From Pseudomonas marvdashtae (GTDB taxonomy: Bacteria > Pseudomonadota > Gammaproteobacteria > Pseudomonadales > Pseudomonadaceae), in the NCBI RefSeq assembly GCF_014268655.2, contig NZ_JABWQX020000001.1, positions 3,936,001 to 4,000,000 on the forward strand: a stretch of 64,000 nucleotides of DNA, written 5' to 3'. The notes under the pieces were generated by a model. It had not been told where the DNA came from. It made no database searches and was given only the letters and a program-made list of their open reading frames with translations. Both the position numbers and the translations under genes were made by a program. Shown here one piece after another: positions 26,478 through 35,669 of this stretch (the first letter of the stretch is position 1; the number at the start of each line of letters is the position of its first letter).

Positions 26478-27842
26478 ATGAACACACAACTCAAACCCAC
26501 CCTGGGCACCCTGCACTTATGGGGCATCGCCGTCGGGCTGGTGATTTCCGGGGAATACTTCGGCTGGAGCTACGGCTGGGGCGTGGCCGGGACGCTGGGC
26601 TTCCTGGTGACGTCGTTCATGGTCGCGGCCATGTACACCTGTTTCATCTTCAGCTTCACCGAGCTGACCACCGCGATACCCCATGCCGGCGGGCCGTTCG
26701 CCTACAGCCGTCGGGCCTTTGGCGAAAAAGGTGGCTTGATTGCCGGGCTGGCAACCTTGATCGAATTTGTCTTCGCCCCACCAGCGATTGCACTGGCGAT
26801 CGGCGCCTACTTGAACGTGCAATTCCCGGCGCTCGACCCGAAACACGCCGCCGTCGGTGCCTATATCGTGTTCATGGGCCTGAACATCCTCGGGGTGAAA
26901 CTGGCGGCGACCTTCGAGCTGGTCGTCTGCGTGCTTGCGGTGGCCGAATTGCTGGTGTTCATGGGCGTCGTCGCGCCGGCGTTCAGCTTCAGCAGCTTCG
27001 CCCTGAACGGCTGGGCCGGTTCCGACGTGTTCGGCCCGCCGGCCATCGCCGGGATGTTCGCGGCGATCCCCTTCGCGATCTGGTTCTTCCTCGCCATCGA
27101 AGGCGCGGCCATGGCCGCCGAAGAAGCCAAGGACCCGAAACGCACGATCCCCAAGGCCTATATCAGCGGCATCCTGACTTTGGTATTCCTGGCCATGGGC
27201 GTAATGTTCTTTGCCGGCGGCGTCGGTGATTGGCGCACCCTTTCCAACATCAACGACCCGCTGCCGCAAGCCATGAAAACCGTGGTCGGCGAAAGCTCCG
27301 GCTGGTTGCACATGCTGGTGTGGATTGGCCTGTTCGGCCTGGTGGCGAGTTTCCACGGCATCATCCTCGGCTACTCGCGCCAGTTCTTCGCCTTGGCCCG
27401 CGCCGGCTACCTGCCCGCCTCCCTCGCCAAACTGTCACGCTTCCAGACCCCGCACCGCGCCATCATCGCCGGCGGCCTGATCGGCATCGCCGCCATCTAC
27501 AGCGACGGTCTGATCAACCTCGGCGGCATGACCCTGACCGCGGCGATGATCACCATGGCCGTATTCGGGGCCATCGTCATGTACATCATGAGCATGCTCA
27601 GCCTGTTCAAGTTGCGCAAAACCGAACCCAACCTCGAGCGCACCTTCCGCGCCCCCGGCTACCCCATCGTGCCGGGCATCGCCCTGGTCCTCGCCGTGGT
27701 CTGCCTGGTAGCGATGGCCTGGTTCAACGCCCTGATCGGCCTGATTTTCCTCGGCTTCATGGCAGTCGGTTTCGTATACTTCGTCCTGACCGCCCAGCTG
27801 CGCGCAGACGCTCCGGCCGATGCAATGTTGACCGGGCTATAA
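26478..27842 (+). CDS. eat: Ethanolamine-type APC permease
   Basis: 454 aa, 12 predicted membrane helices, amino acid-polyamine-organocation superfamily. The start (LHLWGIAVGLVISGEYFGWSYGWGVAGTLGF) with its GEYFGW segment in helix 1, and the FAIWFFLAIEGAAMAAEEAKDPKRTIPKA segment in helix 6 and the following loop, are characteristic of the ethanolamine permease subgroup. GAGGGGA precedes the ATG at 26478. No ethanolamine ammonia-lyase genes are in the window, so ethanolamine is the most likely substrate from family resemblance only; another small amine or amino acid is possible. The sigma-54 promoter upstream fits nitrogen-source regulation. Confidence 0.82.
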   Translation: MNTQLKPTLGTLHLWGIAVGLVISGEYFGWSYGWGVAGTLGFLVTSFMVAAMYTCFIFSFTELTTAIPHAGGPFAYSRRAFGEKGGLIAGLATLIEFVFAPPAIALAIGAYLNVQFPALDPKHAAVGAYIVFMGLNILGVKLAATFELVVCVLAVAELLVFMGVVAPAFSFSSFALNGWAGSDVFGPPAIAGMFAAIPFAIWFFLAIEGAAMAAEEAKDPKRTIPKAYISGILTLVFLAMGVMFFAGGVGDWRTLSNINDPLPQAMKTVVGESSGWLHMLVWIGLFGLVASFHGIILGYSRQFFALARAGYLPASLAKLSRFQTPHRAIIAGGLIGIAAIYSDGLINLGGMTLTAAMITMAVFGAIVMYIMSMLSLFKLRKTEPNLERTFRAPGYPIVPGIALVLAVVCLVAMAWFNALIGLIFLGFMAVGFVYFVLTAQLRADAPADAMLTGL

Positions 27843-27960
27843 GGTGAAATCGGCCTAACGGGCGTAGTATGGAACCACTGCGAACAGCCTTCGCTCATAA
27901 GTGGTAAGTGCAACGGTTAGCGAATGTTCGACTGACCGTTGCACTCTCAAGGAGAGCCCT

Positions 27961-28128
27961 ATGCCCTGGTATGCCTGGTTAATCCTGATCGTCGCCATCG
28001 GCTCGATCGTGGGTGGTTTGATGATGCTGCGCGACACTGCCCACAAGGTGGAACTGACAGACGAACAGCGCAAACGCGTAGCCGAACGGAACGCGGAAAT
28101 GGATGCGAAAGAGGCCAAGGATCGCTGA
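27961..28128 (+). CDS. DUF2897 family small membrane protein
   Basis: 55 aa. One N-terminal hydrophobic helix (about 4-23) is followed by a charged helical tail with TDEQRKRVAERNAEMDAKEAKD. This matches the DUF2897 family of Pseudomonas and relatives, which has no known function. AAGGAG is ideally placed before the ATG at 27961. It follows the permease by 118 bp. Confidence 0.8.
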   Translation: MPWYAWLILIVAIGSIVGGLMMLRDTAHKVELTDEQRKRVAERNAEMDAKEAKDR

Positions 28129-28149
28129 CCTGCCTGCTGCGCGGCGCCC

Positions 28150-28194
28150 TTGTGGCGAGGGGATTTATCCCCGCTGGGCTGCGCAGCAGCCCCA
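28150..28194 (+). repeat. Single REP element
   Basis: One copy of the TTGTGGCGAGGGGATTTATC REP variant, including the second GGGCTGCGCAGCAGCCC hairpin. No inverted partner is visible within the next 60 bp, so it is a REP singlet rather than a REPIN. It lies between two genes that converge. Confidence 0.75.
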
Positions 28195-28255
28195 ACCCTG
28201 CTGACGCGGTGTGTCTGGCTAATCGTGCGTGGGTTATCAGAACCGCCGCCCGCTG

Positions 28256-29107
28256 TTACTTCTCCCAATCCGCCTTGGCAATGTGCAACCCATGCTGCCC
28301 CCTGTACGCCGCCCGCTCCGGCTGACTCCAGCCCTGCAGCAATGAATCCTCCAACCGATAAATCTCCACCCCCAGCGGACGACAAACGCTAAGCGGATCC
28401 TGCGCATCCGGCCCCCACATCGCCAACGACAAATCTCCGCCAGGGCAAGTCGATAACGCGCAGAGCAAATCAATCTCGGCAAAAAACTCCAGGTAATCGC
28501 CCTTCTGCGCCGGGCAAGCCTTCATGAAATACATGTCGTCATGATTCAACCCAGTGCACTGGAAGATATTCAGCACATCGTGCACATCAAACTCAGTCAA
28601 ACCATGAGGTAACACCGCACGGGTCAGGTTCGAATGGCAGTGATGATGGAAATCCTCGCCGGTCAGCATCTTGTTCACATACGGATCACACCGCGTACCC
28701 AACAAATCATGCAAACGCCCGCCATGCTCATCGATCCCATAACCGGCCAAACTGTCATCGGTGATCGTCACCAACGGTCGCAGAAATGGCAGGTTCGACC
28801 ACAGCCGATCATAAGTGCTGACATGCGCGCCCTGAAGCTGCCGCGTACGCGCCGCCCAAAGCCGCTCACGTGGATCGTGAGCGTTCCAGACATTGAAGTC
28901 CCCCACTTGCGGCCCCACCGGCGTGGTCACGCGAAAGACATGCCCTGCCGGTACATGCCAGGCGCGGCCAGTGCGGATGGGGACCTCGAACTGCTCGATC
29001 AGCGTGCGCTTGTCTTGAGCGGTGCGGATGCGGTCGTAGAAGGGTTTGTCCACTTGAAGGGCGGAACCTTTGCTGACCTGGTAGGCGGCTGGGTAGTCTT
29101 TGTACAT
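28256..29107 (-). CDS. DUF1989 protein (urea carboxylase-associated family)
   Basis: 283 aa. Family motifs are present: GPQVGDFNVWNAHDPRERLWAART in the first half, GTRCDPYVNKML and the His/Cys cluster DFHHHCHSNL in the second, both candidates for metal binding. Smaller DUF1989 pairs encoded beside guanidine (formerly urea) carboxylase act as carboxyguanidine deiminase; this stand-alone, longer form has no carboxylase beside it, so its substrate is unknown. Its ATG lies 17 bp after the stop codon of the GntR regulator gene on the same strand, which suggests a regulator-enzyme operon. The base composition is close to that of the surrounding core genes. Confidence 0.8.
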   Translation of the reverse strand: MYKDYPAAYQVSKGSALQVDKPFYDRIRTAQDKRTLIEQFEVPIRTGRAWHVPAGHVFRVTTPVGPQVGDFNVWNAHDPRERLWAARTRQLQGAHVSTYDRLWSNLPFLRPLVTITDDSLAGYGIDEHGGRLHDLLGTRCDPYVNKMLTGEDFHHHCHSNLTRAVLPHGLTEFDVHDVLNIFQCTGLNHDDMYFMKACPAQKGDYLEFFAEIDLLCALSTCPGGDLSLAMWGPDAQDPLSVCRPLGVEIYRLEDSLLQGWSQPERAAYRGQHGLHIAKADWEK

Positions 29108-29124
29108 GGCGGCGGGTCCTTTGA

Positions 29125-29778
29125 TCAGTGGGCGTTAGCGGAAGTAAGCAAGTGCAAAAGCAACTGCTCGGAATCGTCGAGATAAAGGCTCATGCCCTCA
29201 TGGGCCGCTAGCTTGTCGCCTTCGGCCAGCCAGTCGTGGATCTGCCGATCACGGGCCAGCCACGGCGCCTGGAAACGCGCCTCATCGGGAGCGGAACAAA
29301 ACACCAAGCGTAGCTGCGCGACCACGTTGGTAAAAAACTCATCGAGCAAAGGACTGCGCATCAAACCAACGACATGCTGATGAAACGCCAAGCTATGGGT
29401 ACCGACAGCACGCCAGTCCTCACGCTCCCGAGCCAAGTCGGCAGCTTCCAAGGCTTCGAGCATTCGGTCGGACTGGTACTCGCTCAGCGGCTTGCTGGTA
29501 AGAATGGCCTGTAGCTCCAACGTGCGACGGACCTTGAACAAATCCCGGACGTCAGCGACGCCCAACCTGCGAACCATCACCCCTTTGTTTCGAACGTAAC
29601 GGGTGAGTCCTTCCTGACCCAGACGGTGCAATGCCTCACGGATGGTGTTGCGGGATGCGTTGTAGGCGGAGACCAGGTTGTTTTCGATCAGCGCCATGCC
29701 CGGGATGAGCCGACCGCCGATGATGTCGGCGCGGAGTTCGAGGGTGATTTGGTCGGCTAGGGAAAGGGGGTTGGTCAT
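29125..29778 (-). CDS. GntR family transcriptional regulator, FCD type
   Basis: 217 aa. The winged helix is N-terminal (about 5-70) with ELRADIIGGRLIPGMALIE and ASRNTIREALHRLGQEGLTRYVRNKGVMV, the usual GntR recognition helix. The C-terminal FCD effector domain (about 80-210) contains the spaced Asp/His residues typical of metal-assisted ligand binding. It probably controls the DUF1989 gene that follows and itself. The ATG at 29778 is chosen; a TTG nine codons upstream is possible but lies inside the palindrome described separately. Confidence 0.9.
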   Translation of the reverse strand: MTNPLSLADQITLELRADIIGGRLIPGMALIENNLVSAYNASRNTIREALHRLGQEGLTRYVRNKGVMVRRLGVADVRDLFKVRRTLELQAILTSKPLSEYQSDRMLEALEAADLAREREDWRAVGTHSLAFHQHVVGLMRSPLLDEFFTNVVAQLRLVFCSAPDEARFQAPWLARDRQIHDWLAEGDKLAAHEGMSLYLDDSEQLLLHLLTSANAH

Positions 29779-29792
29779 GGGGTGGGGCCTTG

Positions 29793-29807
29793 GATTGTTG
29801 AACAATC
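29793..29807. promoter_or_regulatory. Palindromic operator candidate before the GntR gene
   Basis: GATTGTT-G-AACAATC is a perfect 7-bp inverted repeat around one central base, 14 bases upstream of the regulator's ATG. Many FCD-type GntR proteins bind short palindromes with a TTGTNNACAA-like core, so autoregulation is a fair inference. Confidence 0.6.
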
Positions 29808-29885
29808 GGTTGGCGTTAGGTAATCAGTTTTTATGCCAACGCCAGCGGTCTTTGGTAATCCGAACAAAATTGCATCGACCAAACC

Positions 29886-29913
29886 CAAAAAGGCCAGTCT
29901 ATTCGACCGGCCT
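29886..29913 (-). terminator. Intrinsic terminator after comEA
   Basis: A 9-bp stem with one mismatch (29891-29899 with 29905-29913) is followed on the minus strand by T residues (A at 29886-29890). It lies 15 bp beyond the comEA stop and closes the comEA transcription unit, possibly also wbpM read-through. Confidence 0.7.
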
Positions 29914-29928
29914 CCTTCAATTACAAAC

Positions 29929-30264
29929 TCAGTTTACTTCCAACTTGTCACGATTCCTGTCGAGAATCGCCTTGCCGATTCCCTTGACCTCCAGCAATTC
30001 GTCCACCGAAGAGAACGGCCCATTACTGTCACGATACGCAACAATCGCATCGGCTTTGCCCTTCCCTATTCCAGTTAGCTCGCGCTGCAGCGTCGCGGCA
30101 TCCGCCCCGTTCAAATCCACTTTAGCGCCTTGCGTTTTGGCCGGTTGCTCCACTGCCTGTGGCGCAGCGACCGAGCCGGACTTTACCGCTGGGGCGGCGA
30201 TAGCAGCGATCGAGGCGCTGGTGAGAAAGGCAAAAATCAGCGAATAGAAATAGCCTGTACGCAT
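29929..30264 (-). CDS. comEA: ComEA-like helix-hairpin-helix protein
   Basis: 111 aa. A signal peptide (about 1-24) and a short Ala/Val/Gln-rich linker precede a C-terminal double helix-hairpin-helix DNA-binding domain (about 48-111) with VDLNGADAATLQRELTGIGKGKADAIV and FSSVDELLEVKGIGKAILD. In naturally competent bacteria the periplasmic ComEA pulls DNA across the outer membrane. The short, exported form agrees with that role. It follows wbpM, the same neighbour as in P. aeruginosa. The ATG at 30264 has GGAG 9 bases upstream; an upstream in-frame ATG at 30279 is possible. Confidence 0.85.
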   Translation of the reverse strand: MRTGYFYSLIFAFLTSASIAAIAAPAVKSGSVAAPQAVEQPAKTQGAKVDLNGADAATLQRELTGIGKGKADAIVAYRDSNGPFSSVDELLEVKGIGKAILDRNRDKLEVN

Positions 30265-30379
30265 AAGGTGACGCTCCATGACATCGGTAAGAGAGAAGCA
30301 GCTTTTCCGAAGCTGCTTCTCAAATCTAGGTGATGGTGGGGAGCTGTCAAAAATGTGTACGTTACGAGGTGTGTAATAA

Positions 30380-32374
30380 TCAGGGCTCGAGGTGGCGCTG
30401 CTGATAGATCCAATCGACAATTTCACCGTCCGGGGCATAACCGCTGACGGTATCGCGAAGCAACTGGCGAACGCGGGCGTAATCGTCTTCCTCGATGGCA
30501 ACCAGCAAATCCGCCAGCCTGGCCTTGAGGACATCCCAAGGCAGGAAGTCTTCATTGGCGCTCATGATCATCGGGTGCTGGGTTGCGACGACGTTGTCAC
30601 CAATCAGCAACTCCTCGTAAAGCTTCTCGCCAGGGCGCAGGCCTGTGAACTTGATCGAGATGTCACCCTGAGGATTCTTTTCAGAACGAATGCTCAAGCC
30701 TGACAAGTGAATCATCTTCTCCGCCAGCTCGACAATCTTCACTGGCTCGCCCATGTCCAGCACGAACACATCCCCACCCAAGCCCATGGAACCGGCCTGG
30801 ATCACCAACTGAGCGGCTTCTGGGATGGTCATGAAGTATCGGGTGATCTTGGGATGGGTAACGGTAAGCGGCCCGCCAGATTTGATCTGCTTATGGAACA
30901 GCGGAATAACCGACCCGGAGGAACCCAGTACGTTACCGAAACGGACCATGGTGAAGCGGGTCTTGTTAACTCGTGAGACATTGGCCTGATCACCGAACAA
31001 CACAGGCGCTAACTCACGACTTAAGGCCTGCAATGTCAGCTCAGCGAGCCGCTTTGTGCTACCCATGACATTTGTTGGACGCACGGCCTTGTCCGTAGAG
31101 ATCAAGACGAAGTTCGATACGCCCGCCTGCAATGCAGCCTGTGCGGTATTCAACGTCCCTATTACATTGTTCAAGACGCCTTCGGCAATGTTGTGCTCAA
31201 CCATCGGCACATGCTTATACGCCGCAGCGTGATAGACCGTATCGACGTTCCAGGTCTTCATCACATCAAGCAATTTCTCTTGATTGCGGACCGACCCTAG
31301 GATGGGCAGCAGGCGAACAGACAAAGACTCCCGGACAATTCGCGGCTCAAGTTCGGACAAAATACTGTAGAGATTGAATTCGCTATGCTCAAACAGCAGC
31401 AGCGTAGTGGGCTTCAGCGCGATGATTTGCCGACAAAGCTCTGAGCCGATCGAACCGCCAGCTCCTGTGACCAGAACCGACTGACCCGTGATGCAATGCT
31501 CAAGCAGATCCGGTTGCGCCGGCACTGCATCACGTCCTAAAAGGTCCGCGATATCCACTTCCTGGATGTCATCTACTTTGACTCGGCCACTGGCCAAATC
31601 CATGAAACCTGGCACGCTGCGTACGTGCAGCGGGAAACCTTCGAGTAGGGTCAGGATTTCTCGACGGCGACCGCGCGACGAAGAAGGAATGGCGAGGAGT
31701 ATTTCCTGGGCGCCGGTCGCATCGATCATCTTTTGTATGTGGTTGGGTTGATAGACCTGAAGTCCGGCAATCACGCGATCGGCAATACTGGCGTCATCGT
31801 CTATGAAGGCAACAGGCCGCATCACCCGTCCCATGCGCAATGCGGCAACGAGTTGGTTGCCTGCGGCGCCAGCGCCATAGATTGCAACCTTGGGAAGACC
31901 GTCGTCACGATTGGTAAAGGGCACGTGCTGGGCCGCAGTGAACCAGTCGCCCAGGAAGTATTGGCGCATCATCAGGCGTAAACCGCCAATCATGATCAGG
32001 CTCAACCACCAATAATTGAAGATGATGGAGCGCGGTACCACGGTTTTATGGTTGCTGTACCAATACACCACCAAGGCCAGCAGTAAGGCGGAAAGGCTGA
32101 CCGCTTTGCAGATGGTGATCAGTGCGTCGTTGCCGAAATAACGCATGACTGCGCGGTACATGCCGAAGCGGATGAAGATTGGAATGGCGACCAGTGGAGC
32201 GGATACGAAGAGCCAAATATGCGTTTCGATCGGGCTCGCGAATCCAACGACTCCTAGCCGAACTACGAAGGCTAGCCATAAGGCAAGCCAGACCAACACG
32301 ACGTCTGCACCCACCTGTATCGTGCGCTTATGGCGTCTCGGTAGGCCGAGCAGGGCCGCCCTTAATTTGTCCAT
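30380..32374 (-). CDS. wbpM: WbpM, UDP-sugar 4,6-dehydratase/C5 epimerase-type nucleotide sugar enzyme
   Basis: 664 aa. Four N-terminal membrane helices (about 12-130) anchor a cytoplasmic SDR module (about 290-600) with TGAGGSIGSELC near residue 305 and the unusual catalytic set STDKAVRPTNVMGSTKR, where Met replaces the SDR Tyr. It dehydrates UDP-GlcNAc to the UDP-4-keto-6-deoxy sugar that precedes QuiNAc or FucNAc. The ATG at 32374 matches the usual start of Pseudomonas WbpM; a GTG at 32389 adds five residues. It is the right-hand border gene of P. aeruginosa O-antigen loci and plays the same role here. The 112-bp gap to wbpL is A+T-rich and shows nothing else. Confidence 0.93.
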   Translation of the reverse strand: MDKLRAALLGLPRRHKRTIQVGADVVLVWLALWLAFVVRLGVVGFASPIETHIWLFVSAPLVAIPIFIRFGMYRAVMRYFGNDALITICKAVSLSALLLALVVYWYSNHKTVVPRSIIFNYWWLSLIMIGGLRLMMRQYFLGDWFTAAQHVPFTNRDDGLPKVAIYGAGAAGNQLVAALRMGRVMRPVAFIDDDASIADRVIAGLQVYQPNHIQKMIDATGAQEILLAIPSSSRGRRREILTLLEGFPLHVRSVPGFMDLASGRVKVDDIQEVDIADLLGRDAVPAQPDLLEHCITGQSVLVTGAGGSIGSELCRQIIALKPTTLLLFEHSEFNLYSILSELEPRIVRESLSVRLLPILGSVRNQEKLLDVMKTWNVDTVYHAAAYKHVPMVEHNIAEGVLNNVIGTLNTAQAALQAGVSNFVLISTDKAVRPTNVMGSTKRLAELTLQALSRELAPVLFGDQANVSRVNKTRFTMVRFGNVLGSSGSVIPLFHKQIKSGGPLTVTHPKITRYFMTIPEAAQLVIQAGSMGLGGDVFVLDMGEPVKIVELAEKMIHLSGLSIRSEKNPQGDISIKFTGLRPGEKLYEELLIGDNVVATQHPMIMSANEDFLPWDVLKARLADLLVAIEEDDYARVRQLLRDTVSGYAPDGEIVDWIYQQRHLEP

Positions 32375-32486
32375 AAATTTTTCATGCACCTTGCCCAGCT
32401 CCCAAATAATTTAACACCGATCCCTGCTTCGCGTTGTCGCCTAATGAACCTTTAACATACCAAAACCTACGTATTTGAGCTTCAAA

Positions 32487-33503
32487 TCAGACTTTTTCAA
32501 GCTCACCAGCATGAAACCTAACGGCCAAGAATACCAAGGGAGCATACGCCACCACTAACGCGAATAGGCCATCAACCTCCCACAACGCGACACCCGCCGC
32601 CACGGGCAACAACCAAAACAGATTAATCGCAGCAACAGCCAATGTAACAGGAAGGTGCCGACCGAACTGACGAGAGGCGAATTGGTAGGCATGGCTGCGA
32701 TGAGCCTCATATACCTTATCTCCCCGCAGAAGGCGCCGAGCCAAAGTAACTGTGGCATCGACAATAAAAACGCCAAGCAGGATCAGCCACACCCAAAACA
32801 GTTTAGGTGAGAACCAAGCGGCTTGTATCGACAGCAACCCGAGGGTGATGCCGATAAAACCGCTCCCCGCATCGCCCATAAAAATCCTTGCAGGCGGGAA
32901 ATTCCAATAGAGGAAACCAGCCACAGCCATCGCCAATAATACGGGAGCGAATAACAAGTTGTAAAAACCCGCCAGCCAGTACAACAGAGCGGCACCGAGG
33001 CATGCACCTATAGCCTCTATGCTTGCGATACCATCTATACCATCCATAAAATTGTATAAATTTAGCATCCATACGAGATAAAACGCTGCTAACACATGTC
33101 CCAACCAGCCGAGGCTCACAGTGGCCCCCACAACACTAACCGCTGGCATCCCGTTCAGCCAGAATAATGCCCAAGCAGCAGCAGAAAAATGCCCTAACAG
33201 ACGCCATCGCGCAGGCACATGCCCATGATCATCAAGAAAACCGAGCACCGCTACTCCCGCTCCGGCTCCCATAAAAGCGACAACGAAATTCCACGCTAGT
33301 AGCTCACCACTCAAAAATGGAATCGTAATGAGGAAACTCAACACAATCGACACCCCCCCTCCTCGAGGGGTAGGTACGGAATGCGAACTCCTTGCATTTG
33401 GTATATCAATTAATTTTCGGCTAAGTGCGTAACGACGTAAGAGCCAGGTTAAGAACAAACTCATTATAGCCGCAGCCAAAACCAACCAAAGCAATAATTT
33501 CAC
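32487..33503 (-). CDS. wbpL: WbpL, initiating glycosyl-1-phosphate transferase
   Basis: 338 aa, about ten membrane helices, MraY/WecA family. Visible catalytic segments are FLDDHGHVPARWRL near residue 90, NLYNFMDGIDGIASIEA near residue 150, FMGDAGSGFIG near residue 210, and the HRSHAYQ loop near residue 269. It puts the first sugar phosphate (in P. aeruginosa QuiNAc or FucNAc) on undecaprenyl phosphate in the inner membrane and so starts each O-unit. A GTG start at 33503 is supported by AGGAGG four bases upstream; the TTG at 33506 is too close to it. Confidence 0.92.
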   Translation of the reverse strand: MKLLLWLVLAAAIMSLFLTWLLRRYALSRKLIDIPNARSSHSVPTPRGGGVSIVLSFLITIPFLSGELLAWNFVVAFMGAGAGVAVLGFLDDHGHVPARWRLLGHFSAAAWALFWLNGMPAVSVVGATVSLGWLGHVLAAFYLVWMLNLYNFMDGIDGIASIEAIGACLGAALLYWLAGFYNLLFAPVLLAMAVAGFLYWNFPPARIFMGDAGSGFIGITLGLLSIQAAWFSPKLFWVWLILLGVFIVDATVTLARRLLRGDKVYEAHRSHAYQFASRQFGRHLPVTLAVAAINLFWLLPVAAGVALWEVDGLFALVVAYAPLVFLAVRFHAGELEKV

Positions 33504-33562
33504 CAAACCTCCTCAATTGAGCTGACCTTCAGCCAAAACTAAGCTACCTAACAAACATCAAA

Positions 33563-34507
33563 TCAAAATTCTTTCGCGGTTTTGACCAATCCGTCATCTA
33601 GACTTTGTACGGGGCTCCAACCGAGCAATTCTCGAGTCTTAGTAATATCAACTTGCAGAGAGCTACTGAGTCGGCGAGCTACATCTCTACGTCCTAACAT
33701 AAATGCCACTGCATTTATCACTAATGAAGGTATGGGTATTAATCGAGCAGGTTTACCCATGGCCTTTCCCATGCGAATCAAGAGCTCAGAGGTAGATACA
33801 TCCTCACCGTCGCTGACTAAAAATGTCTGATTCGCCGCATGGGGATGATCCAGACAGGTAACGATCAAATCTACTAAATTATCAATTGACACCAAGCTTC
33901 TTTTATTATGTATGGCACCTAAAGGTAACGGGACCTTCCTATCCAACCACCTCATCATACTCCTAAAGTTCGCTTTCACCCCGGGCCCGTATACTAACAC
34001 AGGCCTAATGATGACCACTTGCATTCCAAACTCTGCGGAAACAATCCTTAAACCCTGCTCAGCTTCCATTTTGGAAATGCCATAAGGATCAATGGGAGCT
34101 GGATGGTCGTCCGCATGAAAGGGACGACCCGGTGATGTTTCCTCACCATTTACTTTTATTGAACTGATAAAAACAAATCGCTTAACCCCAGCCTGAGCGG
34201 CACAACGTGCTAGATCCAAAGTGAATTTTACATTCACTTTGCGAAATTCAGCCAAAGATTCTTCGGAATTTTCATTCATTATATGGACACGTGCCGCACA
34301 ATGAACAACTGCACTCACATTATCAAAGGAAATATCAGCAGCACTTGGGTTATCAGAGACTATCGCGGCGAGCACACCTTTAGGAAGACCGGCATTTTTT
34401 CGACGAACAAGCGCCACAACGTCCATGTCTTGATAAGTGGAAAGCCTTTGGACCACAGCAGAACCAACAAAACCTGTTGCTCCCGTGACGATAACTCTTT
34501 TTTTCAT
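33563..34507 (-). CDS. NAD-dependent 4-keto sugar reductase/epimerase, WbpV/WbpK-like
   Basis: 314 aa SDR. TGATGFVGSAV near residue 8, VVHCAARVHIMNE near residue 67, and the catalytic YGISKMEAE near residue 142 are intact. In P. aeruginosa the equivalents WbpV (O6) and WbpK (O5) reduce the WbpM product to UDP-QuiNAc or UDP-FucNAc. The sequence does not tell me which stereochemistry applies. Position directly upstream of wbpL and wbpM is the same as in that species. It follows the GT gene by two bases. Confidence 0.85.
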   Translation of the reverse strand: MKKRVIVTGATGFVGSAVVQRLSTYQDMDVVALVRRKNAGLPKGVLAAIVSDNPSAADISFDNVSAVVHCAARVHIMNENSEESLAEFRKVNVKFTLDLARCAAQAGVKRFVFISSIKVNGEETSPGRPFHADDHPAPIDPYGISKMEAEQGLRIVSAEFGMQVVIIRPVLVYGPGVKANFRSMMRWLDRKVPLPLGAIHNKRSLVSIDNLVDLIVTCLDHPHAANQTFLVSDGEDVSTSELLIRMGKAMGKPARLIPIPSLVINAVAFMLGRRDVARRLSSSLQVDITKTRELLGWSPVQSLDDGLVKTAKEF

Positions 34508-34509
34508 GA

Positions 34510-35640
34510 TTATGTTCGCTCAAGCTTCGAATAAATATCAAGATGCCGCTGGACAACTTTATCCAAGCGAAACTCTCGTTCGGCTAATGAACGTCCCGCA
34601 GCGCCCATGCGCTTACGTAACGCAGGATCATCAATCAGCGACTGAAGAGCATCTGCTAGCGCAACTGCATCACGCGCGGGTACCAGCAAACCAGTGACAT
34701 TAGGATCAATAGCATCACGGCAGCCGGGCACATCAGTTGTTACAACAGCGCGTCCGCAGGCAGCGGCTTCGATAAGAACCTTTGGAAGCCCTTCTCTATA
34801 GGAGGGTAATGTTACAATGTGCGCGTTCGCAAACAACGAAGCAACGTCGTTACGGTGCCCTAATACCTCAACTAGGCCCCTGTCCCGCCAAACCGCGATT
34901 TCTTCCTCGGTGACGCTAGCTGGATTACCGGAGTCAACACTACCAATTAACTGGAAGTCAGCCTTGACTCCTCGCTCTTTAAGAATAGCGGCGGCTTCAG
35001 CAAACTCAACTACACCTTTATCCCTTAGAAGACGAGCAGCGAGGCAGACTACGGGAACTGCACTTGGAGGTTCAGGGATATAGGGATAGACATCAAGATC
35101 CACACCGGACCCGCGGATAAGCACAGCCTTATCCACGTCAAGCAATCGCAGACCCGTGAACACTTTACGGTCATCTGGATTCTGGAATATGACACTAAGA
35201 TTCTCCTTACCTAAAGCGATACGATAAAGGTAACTGACAACTCCACGTAGCAAAGCTGCCTTAAATCCAAAAGCTATAAAAACATATCCAAGACCCGATA
35301 CCGCTGCAACGACTCCTTTTACAGGCGCTATTCGTGCGGCAATACCACCGTAAATGACTGGCTTTATAGTGACCAAATGCAATATATCCGGCCGTATGCG
35401 CCACAGTAAACGCCAAAGGAATAAAAAACCGAAAAACTCACTTAGCGGATTGCGTCCACTTCTAGATAAGGGTAAAACATGATGAATAAAACCCTTACTT
35501 TCAATCGCCCTCACAGCTTCGCCATCCATCGTCGCTACATGGACTTTATATCCAATTTTTCTAGCGCCCTCTGCTACAGCTAAGCGGTGCGAAAGAAAGA
35601 AAGCGGGATCGTTCACAACCATAAGAAGTGTGAGCGCCAT
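34510..35640 (-). CDS. Glycosyltransferase family 4
   Basis: 376 aa GT-B enzyme. The N-terminal half has NDPAFFLSHRLAVAEGA; the C-terminal half has LAARLLRDKGVVEFAEAA and the EX7E motif in REGLPKVLIEAA near residue 290. It probably uses a UDP- or dTDP-sugar donor from this cluster and adds a residue to the lipid-linked O-unit at the inner face of the membrane. The ATG at 35640 has no ribosome binding site of its own; instead its first base is the last base of the stop codon of a nine-codon leader ORF. The donor sugar cannot be assigned. Confidence 0.85.
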   Translation of the reverse strand: MALTLLMVVNDPAFFLSHRLAVAEGARKIGYKVHVATMDGEAVRAIESKGFIHHVLPLSRSGRNPLSEFFGFLFLWRLLWRIRPDILHLVTIKPVIYGGIAARIAPVKGVVAAVSGLGYVFIAFGFKAALLRGVVSYLYRIALGKENLSVIFQNPDDRKVFTGLRLLDVDKAVLIRGSGVDLDVYPYIPEPPSAVPVVCLAARLLRDKGVVEFAEAAAILKERGVKADFQLIGSVDSGNPASVTEEEIAVWRDRGLVEVLGHRNDVASLFANAHIVTLPSYREGLPKVLIEAAACGRAVVTTDVPGCRDAIDPNVTGLLVPARDAVALADALQSLIDDPALRKRMGAAGRSLAEREFRLDKVVQRHLDIYSKLERT

Positions 35641-35669
35641 TAATATACACCGAACCAAGCCTGATACAT
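35640..35669 (-). CDS. Nine-codon leader ORF coupled to the glycosyltransferase gene
   Basis: Reading on the minus strand, AGGAGG (35680-35675) stands five bases before an ATG at 35669, the strongest ribosome binding site in this stretch. The ORF encodes MYQAWFGVY and ends in TAA whose last A is the A of the glycosyltransferase ATG (TAATG). It is 29 bases out of frame with that gene, so it cannot be an N-terminal extension. I infer that ribosomes load here and re-initiate on the glycosyltransferase gene. Confidence 0.55.
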   Translation of the reverse strand: MYQAWFGVY

